From Rhodocyclaceae bacterium (GTDB taxonomy: Bacteria; Pseudomonadota; Gammaproteobacteria; Burkholderiales; Rhodocyclaceae), in assembly GCA_018261935.1 (NCBI GenBank), contig JAGTRP010000004.1:161654-225653 (forward strand): 64,000 nt of DNA, given 5' to 3'. The notes below the pieces were generated by a model, which searched no databases, was not told where the DNA came from, and saw only the letters and a list, made by a program, of their open reading frames with translations. Position 1 is the stretch's first letter. Every line of letters starts with the position of its first letter. The translations under genes were made by a program, and so were the position numbers. Shown here piece after piece: positions 9,473 through 18,956 of this stretch.

Positions 9473-10663
9473 TCAGTCCACCTGGACCAGGAGGCCTTTG
9501 AGGTATTCCCCTTCCGGGAAATTGAGGGCCACCGGATGGTCGGGGGAACCGGCCAGGCGCCGGACGATGCGGGCCTCCCGGCCGGCGTCCAGGGCGGCGC
9601 CGGCAATGATCTTCTGGAACAGCTCGAGGCCGATGCCGCCGGAACAGGAATAGGTCATCAGCAATCCGCCCGGCTTCAACAGCCGGAAGCCGAGGAGATT
9701 GATGTCCTTGTAGGCCCGGGAAGCCCGGTCGGCGTGGGCGGCGGAGGGGGCGAACTTGGGCGGATCGAGGACGATCAGGTCGAACTGCCGGCCCTCTTTC
9801 CGGAAGACCCGCAGGGCTTCGAAGACATCGGCCTCCAACCACTCGGCCCGCTCGGCGGGCAGGGATGGATTGAGGGCCAGGTTGGCCCGGGCCTGGTCGA
9901 GGGCGCGTCCGGAGGAATCGATGGAGAGCACGCTTTCCGCCCCGCCGGCCAGGGCCTGGAGGGAGAAGCCCCCCGTATAGCAGAAGCAGTTGAGGACGCT
10001 CTTCCCCGCCGCCAGTTGGCGCAGCAGCAGGCGGTTGTCCCGCTGGTCCAGGTAGAAGCCGGTCTTGTGGCCGCCTGCGATGTCGATGCCGAGCCGCACG
10101 CCGTTTTCGTCGATGGAGAGGGGCGCCCCGCCCGCTTCGCCATGGACCCAGCCGGTGACTGGCTCCAGGCCCTCGAGGCCGCGGACATCGGAATCGGAGC
10201 GCTCATAGACCCGGGCGCAGCCGGTGGCTTTCACCAGGGCACCGACGATGGCGTTACGCCACTTGTCGGCACCAGCGGAGGTGAGCTGCACCACCACGGT
10301 GTCGCCGTAGCGGTCGGCGATAACCCCTGGCAGGCCGTCGGACTCGGCGTGGATGAGGCGCACGCCCTCCTGGCCGGCCAGTTCCGGCAGGGCGGCCCGG
10401 CGCGCCACGGCAGCCGCCACCCGGCGCTTGAAGAAAGCGTCGTCGATGGTTTCCTCGGGATCGAAGGTCCACAGCCGGGCCCGAATCTGGGACTTGGGGC
10501 TGAAGGCCGCCTTGCCCAGGGGCCGGCCGTTATGGGCGGCGATTTCCACCGTATCCCCGGCCCTGGCCCGGCCCACCAGATGGGCCACGGAGCCCGCGAA
10601 AAGCCACGGATGGCGTTTGAAGACGGAACGCTCCTTGTCCGGAGCCAGGATCAGTTGTGCCAT
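9473..10663 (-). CDS. rlmI: 23S rRNA m5C methyltransferase RlmI-type
   Basis: A 396-residue SAM-dependent methyltransferase that in E. coli modifies C1962 of 23S rRNA. The N-terminus is a PUA domain (LILAPDKERSVFKRHPWLFAGSV). The central EEHEH domain follows, and the Rossmann core shows motif I NCFCYTGGFSLQALAGGA (about 225-242), motif IV FDLIVLDPPKFAPS (about 295-308) and the C-terminal TYSCSG containing the catalytic cysteine. The start ATG at 10663 is preceded by a weak purine stretch. A terminator for the upstream gene lies 30 bases away, so expression may depend on read-through or a very compact promoter. Confidence 0.93.
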   Translation of the reverse strand: MAQLILAPDKERSVFKRHPWLFAGSVAHLVGRARAGDTVEIAAHNGRPLGKAAFSPKSQIRARLWTFDPEETIDDAFFKRRVAAAVARRAALPELAGQEGVRLIHAESDGLPGVIADRYGDTVVVQLTSAGADKWRNAIVGALVKATGCARVYERSDSDVRGLEGLEPVTGWVHGEAGGAPLSIDENGVRLGIDIAGGHKTGFYLDQRDNRLLLRQLAAGKSVLNCFCYTGGFSLQALAGGAESVLSIDSSGRALDQARANLALNPSLPAERAEWLEADVFEALRVFRKEGRQFDLIVLDPPKFAPSAAHADRASRAYKDINLLGFRLLKPGGLLMTYSCSGGIGLELFQKIIAGAALDAGREARIVRRLAGSPDHPVALNFPEGEYLKGLLVQVD

Positions 10664-10692
10664 GGGGAATCCTCGACGGCCAAAAGCAAGAA

Positions 10693-10720
10693 GCCCCGGT
10701 CGCCTTGCGGCAACCGGGGC
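10693..10720 (-). terminator. Rho-independent terminator of the 49-residue protein gene
   Basis: Arms GCCCCGGT (10693-10700) and ACCGGGGC (10713-10720) pair over 8 bases with a further GCC/GGC pair inside. Read on the minus strand the hairpin is followed by TTCTTGCTTTTGG, a T-rich tail. It lies 20 bases beyond the stop codon of the small basic protein gene. Confidence 0.8.
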
Positions 10721-10739
10721 TCCGGAATACTGCGGACGA

Positions 10740-10889
10740 TCAGCCCAGGGCCTTGCGGTTACGGGCGTGGCACTCGGCGCCGTAGATGACCTTGAACATG
10801 GTCTTGCTGGAACCCTTGAACAGACGCTTGGCGGACTTGGAAACGCAGCGGCGCTCCAGGGAGGAACGGCGGTTACGGTTGATGGCCAT
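10740..10889 (-). CDS. 49-residue highly basic protein of unknown function
   Basis: A short gene with every sign of being real: start ATG at 10889, strong ribosome-binding site AGGAG 7 bases upstream, a near-consensus promoter (10929-10957) and its own intrinsic terminator. The product begins MAINRNRRSSLERRCVSKSA and ends GAECHARNRKALG. It has about 15 Arg/Lys, two Cys and no hydrophobic segment, consistent with an RNA- or ribosome-binding peptide. It is not rpsU or another ribosomal protein I recognise. Codon use matches the core chromosome. Function unknown. Confidence 0.8.
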   Translation of the reverse strand: MAINRNRRSSLERRCVSKSAKRLFKGSSKTMFKVIYGAECHARNRKALG

Positions 10890-10928
10890 GACTAACTCCT
10901 TGATTCGGGCGATTTTTCAAAACAAGCA

Positions 10929-10957
10929 ATCATATTTGGAACGGGCCTCGCGGTCAA
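10929..10957 (-). promoter_or_regulatory. Strong sigma-70-type promoter for the 49-residue protein gene
   Basis: On the minus strand, -35 TTGACC (10952-10957) and -10 TATGAT (10929-10934) are separated by exactly 17 bases. Predicted transcription start is near 10922, leaving a leader of about 33 bases. The -35 box overlaps the last codons of xerC. This is the best consensus promoter seen in the first half of the window. Confidence 0.75.
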
Positions 10958-11862
10958 TCGGAAAGCGCTTTTCCCCGCTTGGCCCGGGGGTGGGCCGTGT
11001 CATAGACCTTGGCCAGATGCTGGAAATCGAGATGGGTATAGACCTGGGTGGAGGAGATGCTGGCGTGGCCCAACATCTCCTGCACCGCCCGCAGGTCGCC
11101 GGAAGACTGCAGGACGTGGGAGGCAAAGGAGTGGCGCAGCATGTGGGGATGGACGTGAGTCGGCAGGCCGGCCAGCAGGGCCTGGCGACGCAGGCGCTCC
11201 TGGATCATGCGGAGGGAGAGGCGCTTGCCCCGGCGGCCCACGAAAAGGGCTGCCTCATCGGGAAGAGCCAGGGCCTGGCGCTCCCGACTCCACGCCGCCA
11301 GGGCGGCCTGGGCCTTGGAGCCGACCGGGACGATGCGGGTCTTGCCGCGCTTGCCGGTAACCCGCACCTCGCCGTCCTGGAGAACGGTTTCCAGGGCATC
11401 CCGGTCGAGGGCGGCGAGTTCCGCCAGGCGCAGGCCGGAGGAGTAGAACAGTTCGAACATGGCCCGATCCCGGGCGGCCAGCGCCGGATCGTCGTCTTCG
11501 CCGCCCTCGAGGAGGCGGGCGGCCTCGTCGGCAGACAGGGCATCGGGCAAGCGCCGGGGGGACTTGGGGGGCCGGATACCCTCGCAGGGGTTGGCGGCGA
11601 CCCCGCCGCGCCGCCCCAGCCAGGCGAAGAAGCCGCGCCAGGCCGACAGCAGCCGCCCCAGGGAGCGGCCGGACAAGCCCCCGGCGTGGAGCTGGGCGAC
11701 GAAGCGGCGGATGTGATGGACCTGGAGTTCAGCCAGGGCAGTCTCGCCGGCCAGGGCCTGGAGCTTGTCCAGGTCGTGCCGGTAGCCAGCGACGGTATGG
11801 GGCGATTGCCGGCGCTGCTCGGCCAGTTCGGCCAGATAGGCGCCGACTTCCGCCGAGGTCAC
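10954..11862 (-). CDS. xerC: Tyrosine recombinase XerC
   Basis: A 302-residue site-specific recombinase that with XerD resolves chromosome dimers at dif. The start is the GTG at 11862, which overlaps the DUF484 stop (GTGA) and gives [20 protein letters not shown]. The frame is open far upstream but that sequence is low-quality shadow of DUF484. The N-terminal SAM-like DNA-binding domain spans about 1-90. The catalytic domain carries the family residues: Arg in SSGLRLAEL, Lys in the GKRGKTRIVPV hairpin, HMLRHSFASH (His-x-x-Arg), His/Trp position GHASISSTQ, and the nucleophile Tyr in STQVYTH. Coupled to DUF484 and dapF, the usual dapF-DUF484-xerC order. Confidence 0.95.
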   Translation of the reverse strand: MTSAEVGAYLAELAEQRRQSPHTVAGYRHDLDKLQALAGETALAELQVHHIRRFVAQLHAGGLSGRSLGRLLSAWRGFFAWLGRRGGVAANPCEGIRPPKSPRRLPDALSADEAARLLEGGEDDDPALAARDRAMFELFYSSGLRLAELAALDRDALETVLQDGEVRVTGKRGKTRIVPVGSKAQAALAAWSRERQALALPDEAALFVGRRGKRLSLRMIQERLRRQALLAGLPTHVHPHMLRHSFASHVLQSSGDLRAVQEMLGHASISSTQVYTHLDFQHLAKVYDTAHPRAKRGKALSD

Positions 11863-12533
11863 AATACCGACTTGGTCACCCGGGCCAGGGCGGCGGAGAC
11901 CATCTCGCCCAGCCGCTCCAGGTAAAGGGTGCCCATGTCGCCGTAGAAGCGCTGGGCGTCCTCGCTGCCCAGGGCGATCATGCCGATGGTGCCGCCGCCG
12001 TTCCGGAGCGCGATGAGGGCCTGGGAACGGATGTGGGGAGAATATTCGCCGAACCAGGAGGCGGTGCCGAAGCCGGCAGTGGAGCCGCAGTAGGGCCGGG
12101 CCAGGGTTTCGGCGAAGACCTGGAGCTCCTCGCTCACCGCCGCGAATTCCGGCAGATCCTCGATGCCCGCGGGCTTGTCCCATAGCCGCAGGGCGATGTG
12201 GGGCACGGCGAAATCGTCGCAGAGATGGAAATTGAGGAGATGGATGACGGCCTGGAAGGTCTCGGCGGCAATGAGGCCAACCGCCAGGCGATGGACCTTC
12301 TCGCTGATGGCATCGTTTTCCTCGCCGAAAGCGATCAGCTCGGCCATCTTGCCTTCCAGCTGCCGGTGGGCTTCCCGCATCACCAGCATCTGCCGCTCGT
12401 TGAGGGAAATGGCCCGGCCGCCGTGGGGATGGGGCACGTTGAGGTGGGCCAGGAGGTCGGCATACTGCTCGAAAAAGCCCGGATTAGCCTGCAGGAAGCG
12501 GGCGACGTCATCGGCGTGGATGGCAGCGGTCAT
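11859..12533 (-). CDS. DUF484 family protein
   Basis: A 224-residue protein with a GAF-like fold, conserved between dapF and xerC in many proteobacteria. It opens with [39 protein letters not shown], which matches the family N-terminus, and has the helix [16 protein letters not shown] before the GAF-like beta sheet. Its start overlaps the dapF stop by 4 bases and its stop overlaps the xerC start. The biochemical role is not established. Confidence 0.92.
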   Translation of the reverse strand: MTAAIHADDVARFLQANPGFFEQYADLLAHLNVPHPHGGRAISLNERQMLVMREAHRQLEGKMAELIAFGEENDAISEKVHRLAVGLIAAETFQAVIHLLNFHLCDDFAVPHIALRLWDKPAGIEDLPEFAAVSEELQVFAETLARPYCGSTAGFGTASWFGEYSPHIRSQALIALRNGGGTIGMIALGSEDAQRFYGDMGTLYLERLGEMVSAALARVTKSVL

Positions 12534-13366
12534 AGTTGGATTTCTCCGGAAAAAACGGTTACGGCCGGCCCGGTCATGAGGACAGGTTGTCCGGGGCCGC
12601 CCCAGGCGATGGAAAGCTCGCCGCCCCGGGTGCCCACCCGCACCGGCGAATCCAGGAGGCCCCGGCGGATGCCGGCCACCACGGCGGCGCAGGCGCCGGT
12701 GCCGCAGGCCAGGGTCTCCCCAGTGCCGCGCTCGAACACCCGCAGCTTGATGGCATGGCGATTTTCCACTTCCATGAAGCCCACATTCACCCGCTGGGGG
12801 AAGCGCTCGTGGGTCTCGATCACCGGCCCGAGGGCTTCGACCGGCGCCGTGGCCACGTCATCCACTACCTGGACGGCGTGGGGATTGCCCATGGAGACGA
12901 CGGTGACATCGACCGTCTCCGCCCCCGCTTGCAGTGGCTGGATGACGGCATCGGAATCACTGACGAAGGGAATCTCCTCGGGCCGGAAGCGGGGCTCGCC
13001 CATATCCACGGTCACTTCGCCGCTCTCTTCCAGGCGGGGGGCGATGATGCCCCGCTGGGTCTCGACCCGGATTTCCCGCTTGTCGGTAAGCCCGGCGTCG
13101 TGGACGAAGCGGGCGAAGCAGCGGGCGCCGTTACCGCACTGCTCCACTTCGCCGCCGTCGGCATTGAAGATGCGGTAGCGGAAATCGACCCCGGCCCGGG
13201 TCGGCGCCTGGACCAGCAGTATCTGGTCACAGCCGACGCCGAAGTGGCGGTCGGCCAGGAAGCGCAGCTGCTCCGGCGTCAGGTCGATATGCTGGCGAAC
13301 GCCGTCGAGAACGACGAAGTCATTGCCCAGCCCATGCATCTTGGTAAATTTCAGCTTCACTGCCAA
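12530..13366 (-). CDS. dapF: Diaminopimelate epimerase DapF
   Basis: A 278-residue cofactor-independent epimerase converting LL- to meso-diaminopimelate for lysine and peptidoglycan synthesis. Both catalytic cysteines are visible in the two pseudo-symmetric halves: [14 protein letters not shown] and [13 protein letters not shown]. The N-terminus [17 protein letters not shown] is characteristic. It heads the dapF-DUF484-xerC operon. The 50-base gap before the GNAT gene contains AT-rich sequence on the minus strand that could hold a promoter. Confidence 0.97.
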   Translation of the reverse strand: MAVKLKFTKMHGLGNDFVVLDGVRQHIDLTPEQLRFLADRHFGVGCDQILLVQAPTRAGVDFRYRIFNADGGEVEQCGNGARCFARFVHDAGLTDKREIRVETQRGIIAPRLEESGEVTVDMGEPRFRPEEIPFVSDSDAVIQPLQAGAETVDVTVVSMGNPHAVQVVDDVATAPVEALGPVIETHERFPQRVNVGFMEVENRHAIKLRVFERGTGETLACGTGACAAVVAGIRRGLLDSPVRVGTRGGELSIAWGGPGQPVLMTGPAVTVFSGEIQL

Positions 13367-13419
13367 CCCCGGTTTGAATTACAAAAAGAATAACAGAGAC
13401 ATAGAGTTATCTCAAAACC

Positions 13420-13926
13420 TTAAAGCCGCTTCTCCATAACGTAGTCGTCCATCACGAAGCCGCCGCCGATGTCGGCGACCACCTCTTCCCGGATGGCGAA
13501 GCCGTATTTCCGGTAGGAGGCGATGGCCTTGTCGTTGCGCTTATTCACCGTCAGGACGAGGGCCAGGTAGCCGAGCCGGCGGGCCCGCTCGGCCGTATGG
13601 GTGACCAATTGCCCGCCGACGCCCCGGCGCTGCATGTCCGGGTGGATATAGAGCCGGTCGAGCTTGAATTCCCCCTGGCATATCTCGCAGAAGGCAAAAC
13701 CGACGCGCCGTCCGGCGCAAAAGGCCTGGTCCAGCCATTTGTCGGGCTGCTCGATGTCGTCGTAAAGGCGCTCGACTCCGTAGCGCTGCTCGAGCATGAA
13801 ATCGATCTGGGCCTGGGTGATGATGCCCGGGTAAGTGGCCTGCCAGATTTCCCGCGCCAAAGCGGCGATGGCGGGGACATCGGGGGGCGTCACCGGGCGG
13901 ATGTCGATCTTGAGCTGGTCGTTCAC
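13420..13926 (-). CDS. GNAT family N-acetyltransferase
   Basis: A 168-residue acetyl-CoA-dependent acetyltransferase. The start is GTG at 13926, overlapping the acyltransferase stop (GTGA), giving MNDQLKIDIRPVTPPDVPAI. The acetyl-CoA-binding P-loop is seen in RLYIHPDMQRRGVGGQLV (Q-x-x-G-x-G/A type), followed by LALVLTVNKRNDKAIASYRK YGF and ending VMDDYVMEKRL. Substrate is unknown; translational coupling to the two lipid acyltransferase genes may be only positional. Confidence 0.85.
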   Translation of the reverse strand: MNDQLKIDIRPVTPPDVPAIAALAREIWQATYPGIITQAQIDFMLEQRYGVERLYDDIEQPDKWLDQAFCAGRRVGFAFCEICQGEFKLDRLYIHPDMQRRGVGGQLVTHTAERARRLGYLALVLTVNKRNDKAIASYRKYGFAIREEVVADIGGGFVMDDYVMEKRL

Positions 13927-14798
13927 GGGTAGTACCTCGGTTGTCCGGGAGGCCGGGTCTTGAAGCGCTTGTGGAGCCAGAAGTACTGCTCCGGCATGCG
14001 CCGCACCTGGGTCTCGATATAGCGGTTCATGAATTCGGTATCCGCCTCGACGCTCTCGCCGGGATAGTTTTCCCAGGCCGGCTGCAGCTCCACCTCGTAG
14101 CCATCCCTGACCTGGCGGGTGATGCAGGGCACCACCCGGGCGCCGGTGAGGCGGGCCAGCCGCGAGACGCCGGTGATGGTGGCCGCCGGCACGCCGAAGA
14201 AGGGGACGAAGATGGATTCCTTGGGGCCGAAATCCATGTCCGGCAGGTAGTAGAAGGGATAGCCGTCCTTCAGGGCCTTGACCGCCTTGCGCAGGCCGTC
14301 CTGGCGGGACATGAGGATGGGCTGGTTGAAGCGCAGGCGGCCACTGAGGAGCACCTGGTTGAAGACCCGATTTTTCTGGTTGGAATAGACGCTCACCAGG
14401 GGCGTGGTCAGGGTCATCAGGGTGCCGCCGGCGTCGAGGCCGACGAAATGGGGCGCCAGGAGGATGACCGGCCGGCCGGCCGCATCCCGCAGGTTCTCGA
14501 GCCCCTTCAGCCGGATCAGGCGCCGCAGCCGCCAGCGGGGCGCCCACCAGCCCAGGGTACGGTCGATGAAGGCCCGGGCGAAGGCGATGAAATGACGGCG
14601 AGCCAGATGTTCCCGCTCGGCCGCACCCAGGTCCGGGAAACACAGACCCAGGTTGACGAGCGCCACCTGCCGCCGCTCCCGGCCCAGGACATAGAGGAGC
14701 TGGCCGACCAGCCAGCCGATGGCGCGCAGCACTGGCAGCGGCAACCAGTGCAGGAGCCAGAGAAAGCCCAGGAGCAGGCGGGAGGCGAAGGTTTTCAT
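13923..14798 (-). CDS. LpxL/HtrB-type lysophospholipid acyltransferase (copy 2)
   Basis: A 291-residue inner-membrane acyltransferase, likely adding a secondary acyl chain to lipid A. The start MKTFASRLLLGFLWLLHWLP is chosen because it overlaps the preceding stop by 4 bases and begins the N-terminal membrane helix. The catalytic H-x4-D motif is seen as APHFVGLDAGG (about 132-142); YYLPDMDFGPKESIFVPFFG is the family substrate-binding block. About 35% similarity by eye to the preceding acyltransferase suggests an old tandem duplication, one copy probably LpxL-like and the other LpxM-like. Confidence 0.88.
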   Translation of the reverse strand: MKTFASRLLLGFLWLLHWLPLPVLRAIGWLVGQLLYVLGRERRQVALVNLGLCFPDLGAAEREHLARRHFIAFARAFIDRTLGWWAPRWRLRRLIRLKGLENLRDAAGRPVILLAPHFVGLDAGGTLMTLTTPLVSVYSNQKNRVFNQVLLSGRLRFNQPILMSRQDGLRKAVKALKDGYPFYYLPDMDFGPKESIFVPFFGVPAATITGVSRLARLTGARVVPCITRQVRDGYEVELQPAWENYPGESVEADTEFMNRYIETQVRRMPEQYFWLHKRFKTRPPGQPRYYP

Positions 14799-15640
14799 GA
14801 TTTCACCGGAGGCGGCTCGGCCCCGGCCGGCCGCTTGTAGCGGTTGTAGCCCCACAGGTACTGGCCCGGGCATTCCCGCACCAGGGATTCGATTTCCCGG
14901 TTGATCTGCCCGGCCCGGGCGAGGGTGTCGCCGGCCAGGGCTTCAAGGGGGGGGCGCAGATGGAGGCGGTAGCCGCGCCCACCGGGCAGGCGCTCGCCCC
15001 AGGCCATGATGACGGCGGCACCGGTCTCGCTCAGGCGCGCCGCCAGGGTCATGGTGTAGGCCGGGCGGCCGAAAAAGTCGATCCAGGCGCCTTCACCCAT
15101 CTTGGGAGCCTGGTCCGGCAGCATGCCGACGGCCTCGCCCCGCTTCAGGGCTTTGATCAGGGAGCGCACCCCGGAAAGGTCGGCCGGGGCCAGGTGCAGG
15201 CGCTGGCGCTGGCGCCCCTTTTCGATCATGGCCTGAAGAGTTGCCTGGCGGGGCGGGCGGTAGAGGACGGTGATGTCGCCGAAGGCCGCGTAGTACTGGG
15301 CAGTGATCTCGAAGCAGCCCAGGTGGGGCGTCAGGAACAGAACGCCCTTGCCCGCCTGGCGGGCCGCTTCCACGTGTTCCCACCCCACCACTTCGACCAC
15401 CTGGGCCTTGGCTTCCTCGACGCTGCGCAGCCAGATCCGGGGCAATTCCAGCACCTGCTTGCCGGCCTCGGCCGCGGCCCGGCCCCGCCATGCCGGGGGA
15501 ATTCCGGCCTGGTCGAGGTTTTCCCGCAGGTGGCGCCGATAGGTGGGGGATGCGAGGTAGGCAAGCCAGCCGAGCCCGGCGCCTACGGTGTGCACCAGCC
15601 TTAGAGGCAGCCAACTCAACAGACGGAATAGGAAAACCAT
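14795..15640 (-). CDS. LpxL/HtrB-type lysophospholipid acyltransferase (copy 1)
   Basis: A 281-residue member of the same family as its downstream neighbour. It has an N-terminal membrane segment (MVFLFRLLSWLPLRLVHTVG), catalytic H-x4-E in TPHLGCFEIT (about 104-113), the block GMLPDQAPKMGEGAWIDFFG, and the C-terminal QYLWGYNRYKRP shared with lauroyl acyltransferases. It is the first gene of the acyltransferase-acyltransferase-GNAT operon and is divergent from metK across a 175-base spacer. Confidence 0.88.
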   Translation of the reverse strand: MVFLFRLLSWLPLRLVHTVGAGLGWLAYLASPTYRRHLRENLDQAGIPPAWRGRAAAEAGKQVLELPRIWLRSVEEAKAQVVEVVGWEHVEAARQAGKGVLFLTPHLGCFEITAQYYAAFGDITVLYRPPRQATLQAMIEKGRQRQRLHLAPADLSGVRSLIKALKRGEAVGMLPDQAPKMGEGAWIDFFGRPAYTMTLAARLSETGAAVIMAWGERLPGGRGYRLHLRPPLEALAGDTLARAGQINREIESLVRECPGQYLWGYNRYKRPAGAEPPPVKS

Positions 15641-15653
15641 GTAGCCCGGGGGG

Positions 15654-15681
15654 TTGCAAGCCGCCGCGAAAAAGCTAACAT
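15654..15681 (+). promoter_or_regulatory. Candidate metK promoter
   Basis: TTGCAA (15654-15659) and TAACAT (15676-15681) are separated by 16 bases, an acceptable sigma-70 match in otherwise GC-rich sequence. The predicted start near 15688 would leave a leader of about 125 bases containing the two hairpins described next. Confidence 0.45.
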
Positions 15682-15715
15682 TATCGAGTCGCCGAGTTAA
15701 TCAGACAACTTGCGG

Positions 15716-15797
15716 GGCGACGGGGAGGTTCCCAAAAATTCCGCTAAAGCGTCGCCTGCTCGTGGCCCGAAGCCGGTAACGCCGGACAAATCGGGCC
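15716..15797 (+). promoter_or_regulatory. Two-hairpin structured leader of metK
   Basis: Hairpin A pairs GGCGACG (15716-15722) with CGTCGCC (15750-15756), with an inner GGGA/TCCC stem (15723-15726 with 15730-15733). Hairpin B pairs GGCCCGA (15764-15770) with TCGGGCC (15791-15797), with an inner CCGG/CCGG stem (15773-15776 with 15782-15785). Hairpin B ends 18 bases before the chosen metK start and 3 bases before an earlier ATG. The sequence does not match the SAM riboswitch cores I know. It is either an unassigned regulatory leader or a coincidence of GC-rich sequence. Confidence 0.45.
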
Positions 15798-15815
15798 AAC
15801 ATGGAGCAGAAAACA

Positions 15816-16988
<1,173 letters not shown>

Positions 16989-17008
16989 CCGGGCTTGGGA
17001 ACCAGCAA

Positions 17009-17031
17009 GGGGAGCCACGGCTCCCCTTTTT
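17009..17031 (+). terminator. Intrinsic terminator after metK
   Basis: GGGGAGC (17009-17015) pairs with GCTCCCC (17020-17026) around a CACG loop, followed by TTTTT (17027-17031). It lies 20 bases after the metK stop and separates metK from the SAH-riboswitch transcript. Confidence 0.9.
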
Positions 17032-17064
17032 CACAACCTGGAATCCTGTACAATTCGCGACTTA

Positions 17065-17124
17065 CCGAGGAGCGCTGCAGGGGCAACATCTTTCCCCCAG
17101 GCTCGGTTCAAAACGGCGCTCACC
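17065..17124 (+). ncRNA. S-adenosylhomocysteine (SAH) riboswitch
   Basis: The core matches the SAH riboswitch class found upstream of ahcY in proteobacteria. P1 pairs CCGAG (17065-17069) with CTCGG (17102-17106). P2 pairs CTG and GGGG (17075-17083) with CCCC and CAG (17094-17100). The pseudoknot pairs GAGCGC (17070-17075) with GCGCTC (17116-17121). The conserved GAGGAGCGCTGC and CCAGGCTCGG blocks are both present. A -10-like TACAAT at 17049-17054 would start transcription right at the element. SAH binding is known for this class to raise expression of the downstream SAH-removing genes, here ahcY and probably the holin-like, tlyA and metF genes. Confidence 0.93.
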
Positions 17125-17196
17125 CATTTAACCCGTGCCGGGCACGGGATGCCGGGTGAGCATCCTGCCCGGCCACAGTTCACGAAGGAGCTTACT

Positions 17197-18597
17197 GTGG
17201 CTGAATTCAAAGACTACGTCATTGCCGACCTGGGCCTCGCCGCTTGGGGCCGCAAGGAAATCAAGATCGCCGAGACCGAAATGCCCGGTCTCATGGCCAT
17301 CCGCGAGGAATACGCCGCTTCCAAGCCGCTGAAGGGCGCCCGCATCACCGGGTCCCTGCACATGACCATCCAGACAGCGGTCCTCATCGAGACCCTGACC
17401 GCCCTCGGCGCCGAAGTGCGCTGGGCCTCCTGCAACATCTTCTCCACCCAGGACCACGCCGCCGCCGCCATCGCCGCCGACGGCATCCCCGTCTTCGCCG
17501 TCAAGGGCGAGAGCCTGACCGAGTACTGGGACTACACCCACCGCATTTTCGAGTGGGCCGACGGCGGCTACTCCAACATGATCCTGGACGACGGCGGCGA
17601 CGCCACCCTGCTGCTGCACCTGGGCGCCAAGGCCGAGAAGGACCTTTCCGTCCTCGCCAATCCGGGTTCCGAGGAAGAGACCATCCTCTTCGCCGCCATC
17701 AAGGCCAAGCTCGCCACCGCCCCCAACTGGTATTCCGTTCGCCTCGGCCAGATCAAGGGCGTGACCGAGGAAACCACCACCGGCGTCCATCGTCTGTACC
17801 AGATGCACCAGCGGGGCGACCTCAAGTTCCCGGCCATCAACGTGAACGACTCGGTCACCAAGTCCAAGTTCGACAACCTCTACGGCTGCCGCGAATCCCT
17901 GGTGGATGGCATCAAGCGCGCCACCGATGTCATGGTGGCTGGCAAGGTCGCCGTGGTCTGCGGCTACGGCGACGTGGGCAAGGGCTCCGCCCAGGCCCTG
18001 CGCGCCCTCTCGGCTCAGGTCTGGGTCACCGAGATCGACCCCATCTGCGCCCTCCAGGCCGCCATGGAAGGCTACCGCGTGGTGACCATGGAATACGCTG
18101 CCGACAAGGCCGACATTTTCGTCACCACTACCGGCAACTTCCACGTCATCACCCACGACCACATGGTCAAGATGAAGGACCAGGCCATCGTCTGCAACAT
18201 CGGCCACTTCGATAACGAAATCGACGTCGCCTCCATCGAGAAGTACCAGTGGGAAGAGATCAAGCCCCAGGTGGATCATGTCATTTTCCCGGACGGCAAG
18301 CGCATCATCCTGCTGGCCAAGGGGCGCCTGGTTAACCTCGGCTGCGCCACCGGCCACCCGAGCTACGTGATGTCCTCTTCCTTCGCGAACCAGACCATCG
18401 CCCAGATCGAACTTTTCACCCGCACCGCCGACTATCCGGTAGGGGTCTACACCCTGCCCAAGCACCTGGACGAAAAGGTGGCCCGGCTCCAGCTCAAGAA
18501 GCTGAACGCCCAGCTTACCCAGCTCACCGAGCAGCAGGCAGCCTACATCGGCGTTTCCGTGGACGGCCCCTACAAGGCTGACCACTACCGCTACTAA
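17197..18597 (+). CDS. ahcY: Adenosylhomocysteinase (SAH hydrolase)
   Basis: A 466-residue NAD-dependent enzyme that reversibly splits SAH to adenosine and homocysteine. The start is GTG at 17197 ([20 protein letters not shown]), preceded by GAAGGAG at 6 bases. The frame stays open upstream through the riboswitch and metK region but that part is not coding. NAD-binding [16 protein letters not shown] is seen at about 251-266. The C-terminal KADHYRY is the conserved end that donates a lysine and tyrosine to the neighbouring NAD site. Controlled by the SAH riboswitch. Confidence 0.97.
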   Translation: MAEFKDYVIADLGLAAWGRKEIKIAETEMPGLMAIREEYAASKPLKGARITGSLHMTIQTAVLIETLTALGAEVRWASCNIFSTQDHAAAAIAADGIPVFAVKGESLTEYWDYTHRIFEWADGGYSNMILDDGGDATLLLHLGAKAEKDLSVLANPGSEEETILFAAIKAKLATAPNWYSVRLGQIKGVTEETTTGVHRLYQMHQRGDLKFPAINVNDSVTKSKFDNLYGCRESLVDGIKRATDVMVAGKVAVVCGYGDVGKGSAQALRALSAQVWVTEIDPICALQAAMEGYRVVTMEYAADKADIFVTTTGNFHVITHDHMVKMKDQAIVCNIGHFDNEIDVASIEKYQWEEIKPQVDHVIFPDGKRIILLAKGRLVNLGCATGHPSYVMSSSFANQTIAQIELFTRTADYPVGVYTLPKHLDEKVARLQLKKLNAQLTQLTEQQAAYIGVSVDGPYKADHYRY

Positions 18598-18603
18598 GAA
18601 GCC

Positions 18604-18954
18604 ATGCGCCTTCTCGTCCTCTGGATCGTCAACGCCGCAGCGCTGCTCGCACTGCCCTACGTCGTTCCGACGATCCAGGTGGCGAGTCTTGGCACCGCCT
18701 TCCTGGTGGCCCTGGTGCTGGGGCTCATCAACACCTTCCTGCGGCCTCTCCTCATCCTGCTGACCCTGCCGGCGACGCTCCTCACCCTGGGGCTCTTCAT
18801 CCTCGTCATCAACGCCGCCCTCTTCCAGCTGGCCGGCGTGCTGATCGAAGGCTTCGAGGTGGGCGGCTTCTGGTCGGCCCTCCTGGGGTCCATCGTGTAC
18901 AGCGTGATTTCCTGGGTACTCAGCTCCCTCCTCCTGCCCCGGCAGGACGGCTGA
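18604..18954 (+). CDS. Phage-holin-family (DUF/4-TMS) membrane protein
   Basis: A 116-residue protein with four hydrophobic helices (for example VNAAALLALPYVVPTI, FLVALVLGLINTFL, LTLGLFILVINAALFQLAGV, and LLGSIVYSVISWVLSSLLLP). This matches the PF04020-type family called phage holin family by similarity only. It is a housekeeping neighbour of ahcY in betaproteobacteria, not phage DNA. It starts 6 bases after ahcY and ends 2 bases before tlyA, so it is in the SAH-controlled operon. Function unknown. Confidence 0.85.
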   Translation: MRLLVLWIVNAAALLALPYVVPTIQVASLGTAFLVALVLGLINTFLRPLLILLTLPATLLTLGLFILVINAALFQLAGVLIEGFEVGGFWSALLGSIVYSVISWVLSSLLLPRQDG

Positions 18955-18956
18955 CC

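Noticed and set aside
9317..10789. 490-codon plus-strand frame across rlmI and the DUF2946-like gene
   Set aside because: It is antisense to clearly coding rlmI and has shadow-like composition.
10740..10889. Ribosomal protein S21 (rpsU)
   Set aside because: Size and basicity fit, but the sequence lacks the S21 pattern; it is kept as an unknown small protein.
18604..18954. Phage holin indicating a lysis cassette
   Set aside because: The PF04020-type family is a housekeeping neighbour of ahcY in betaproteobacteria; no endolysin is nearby.
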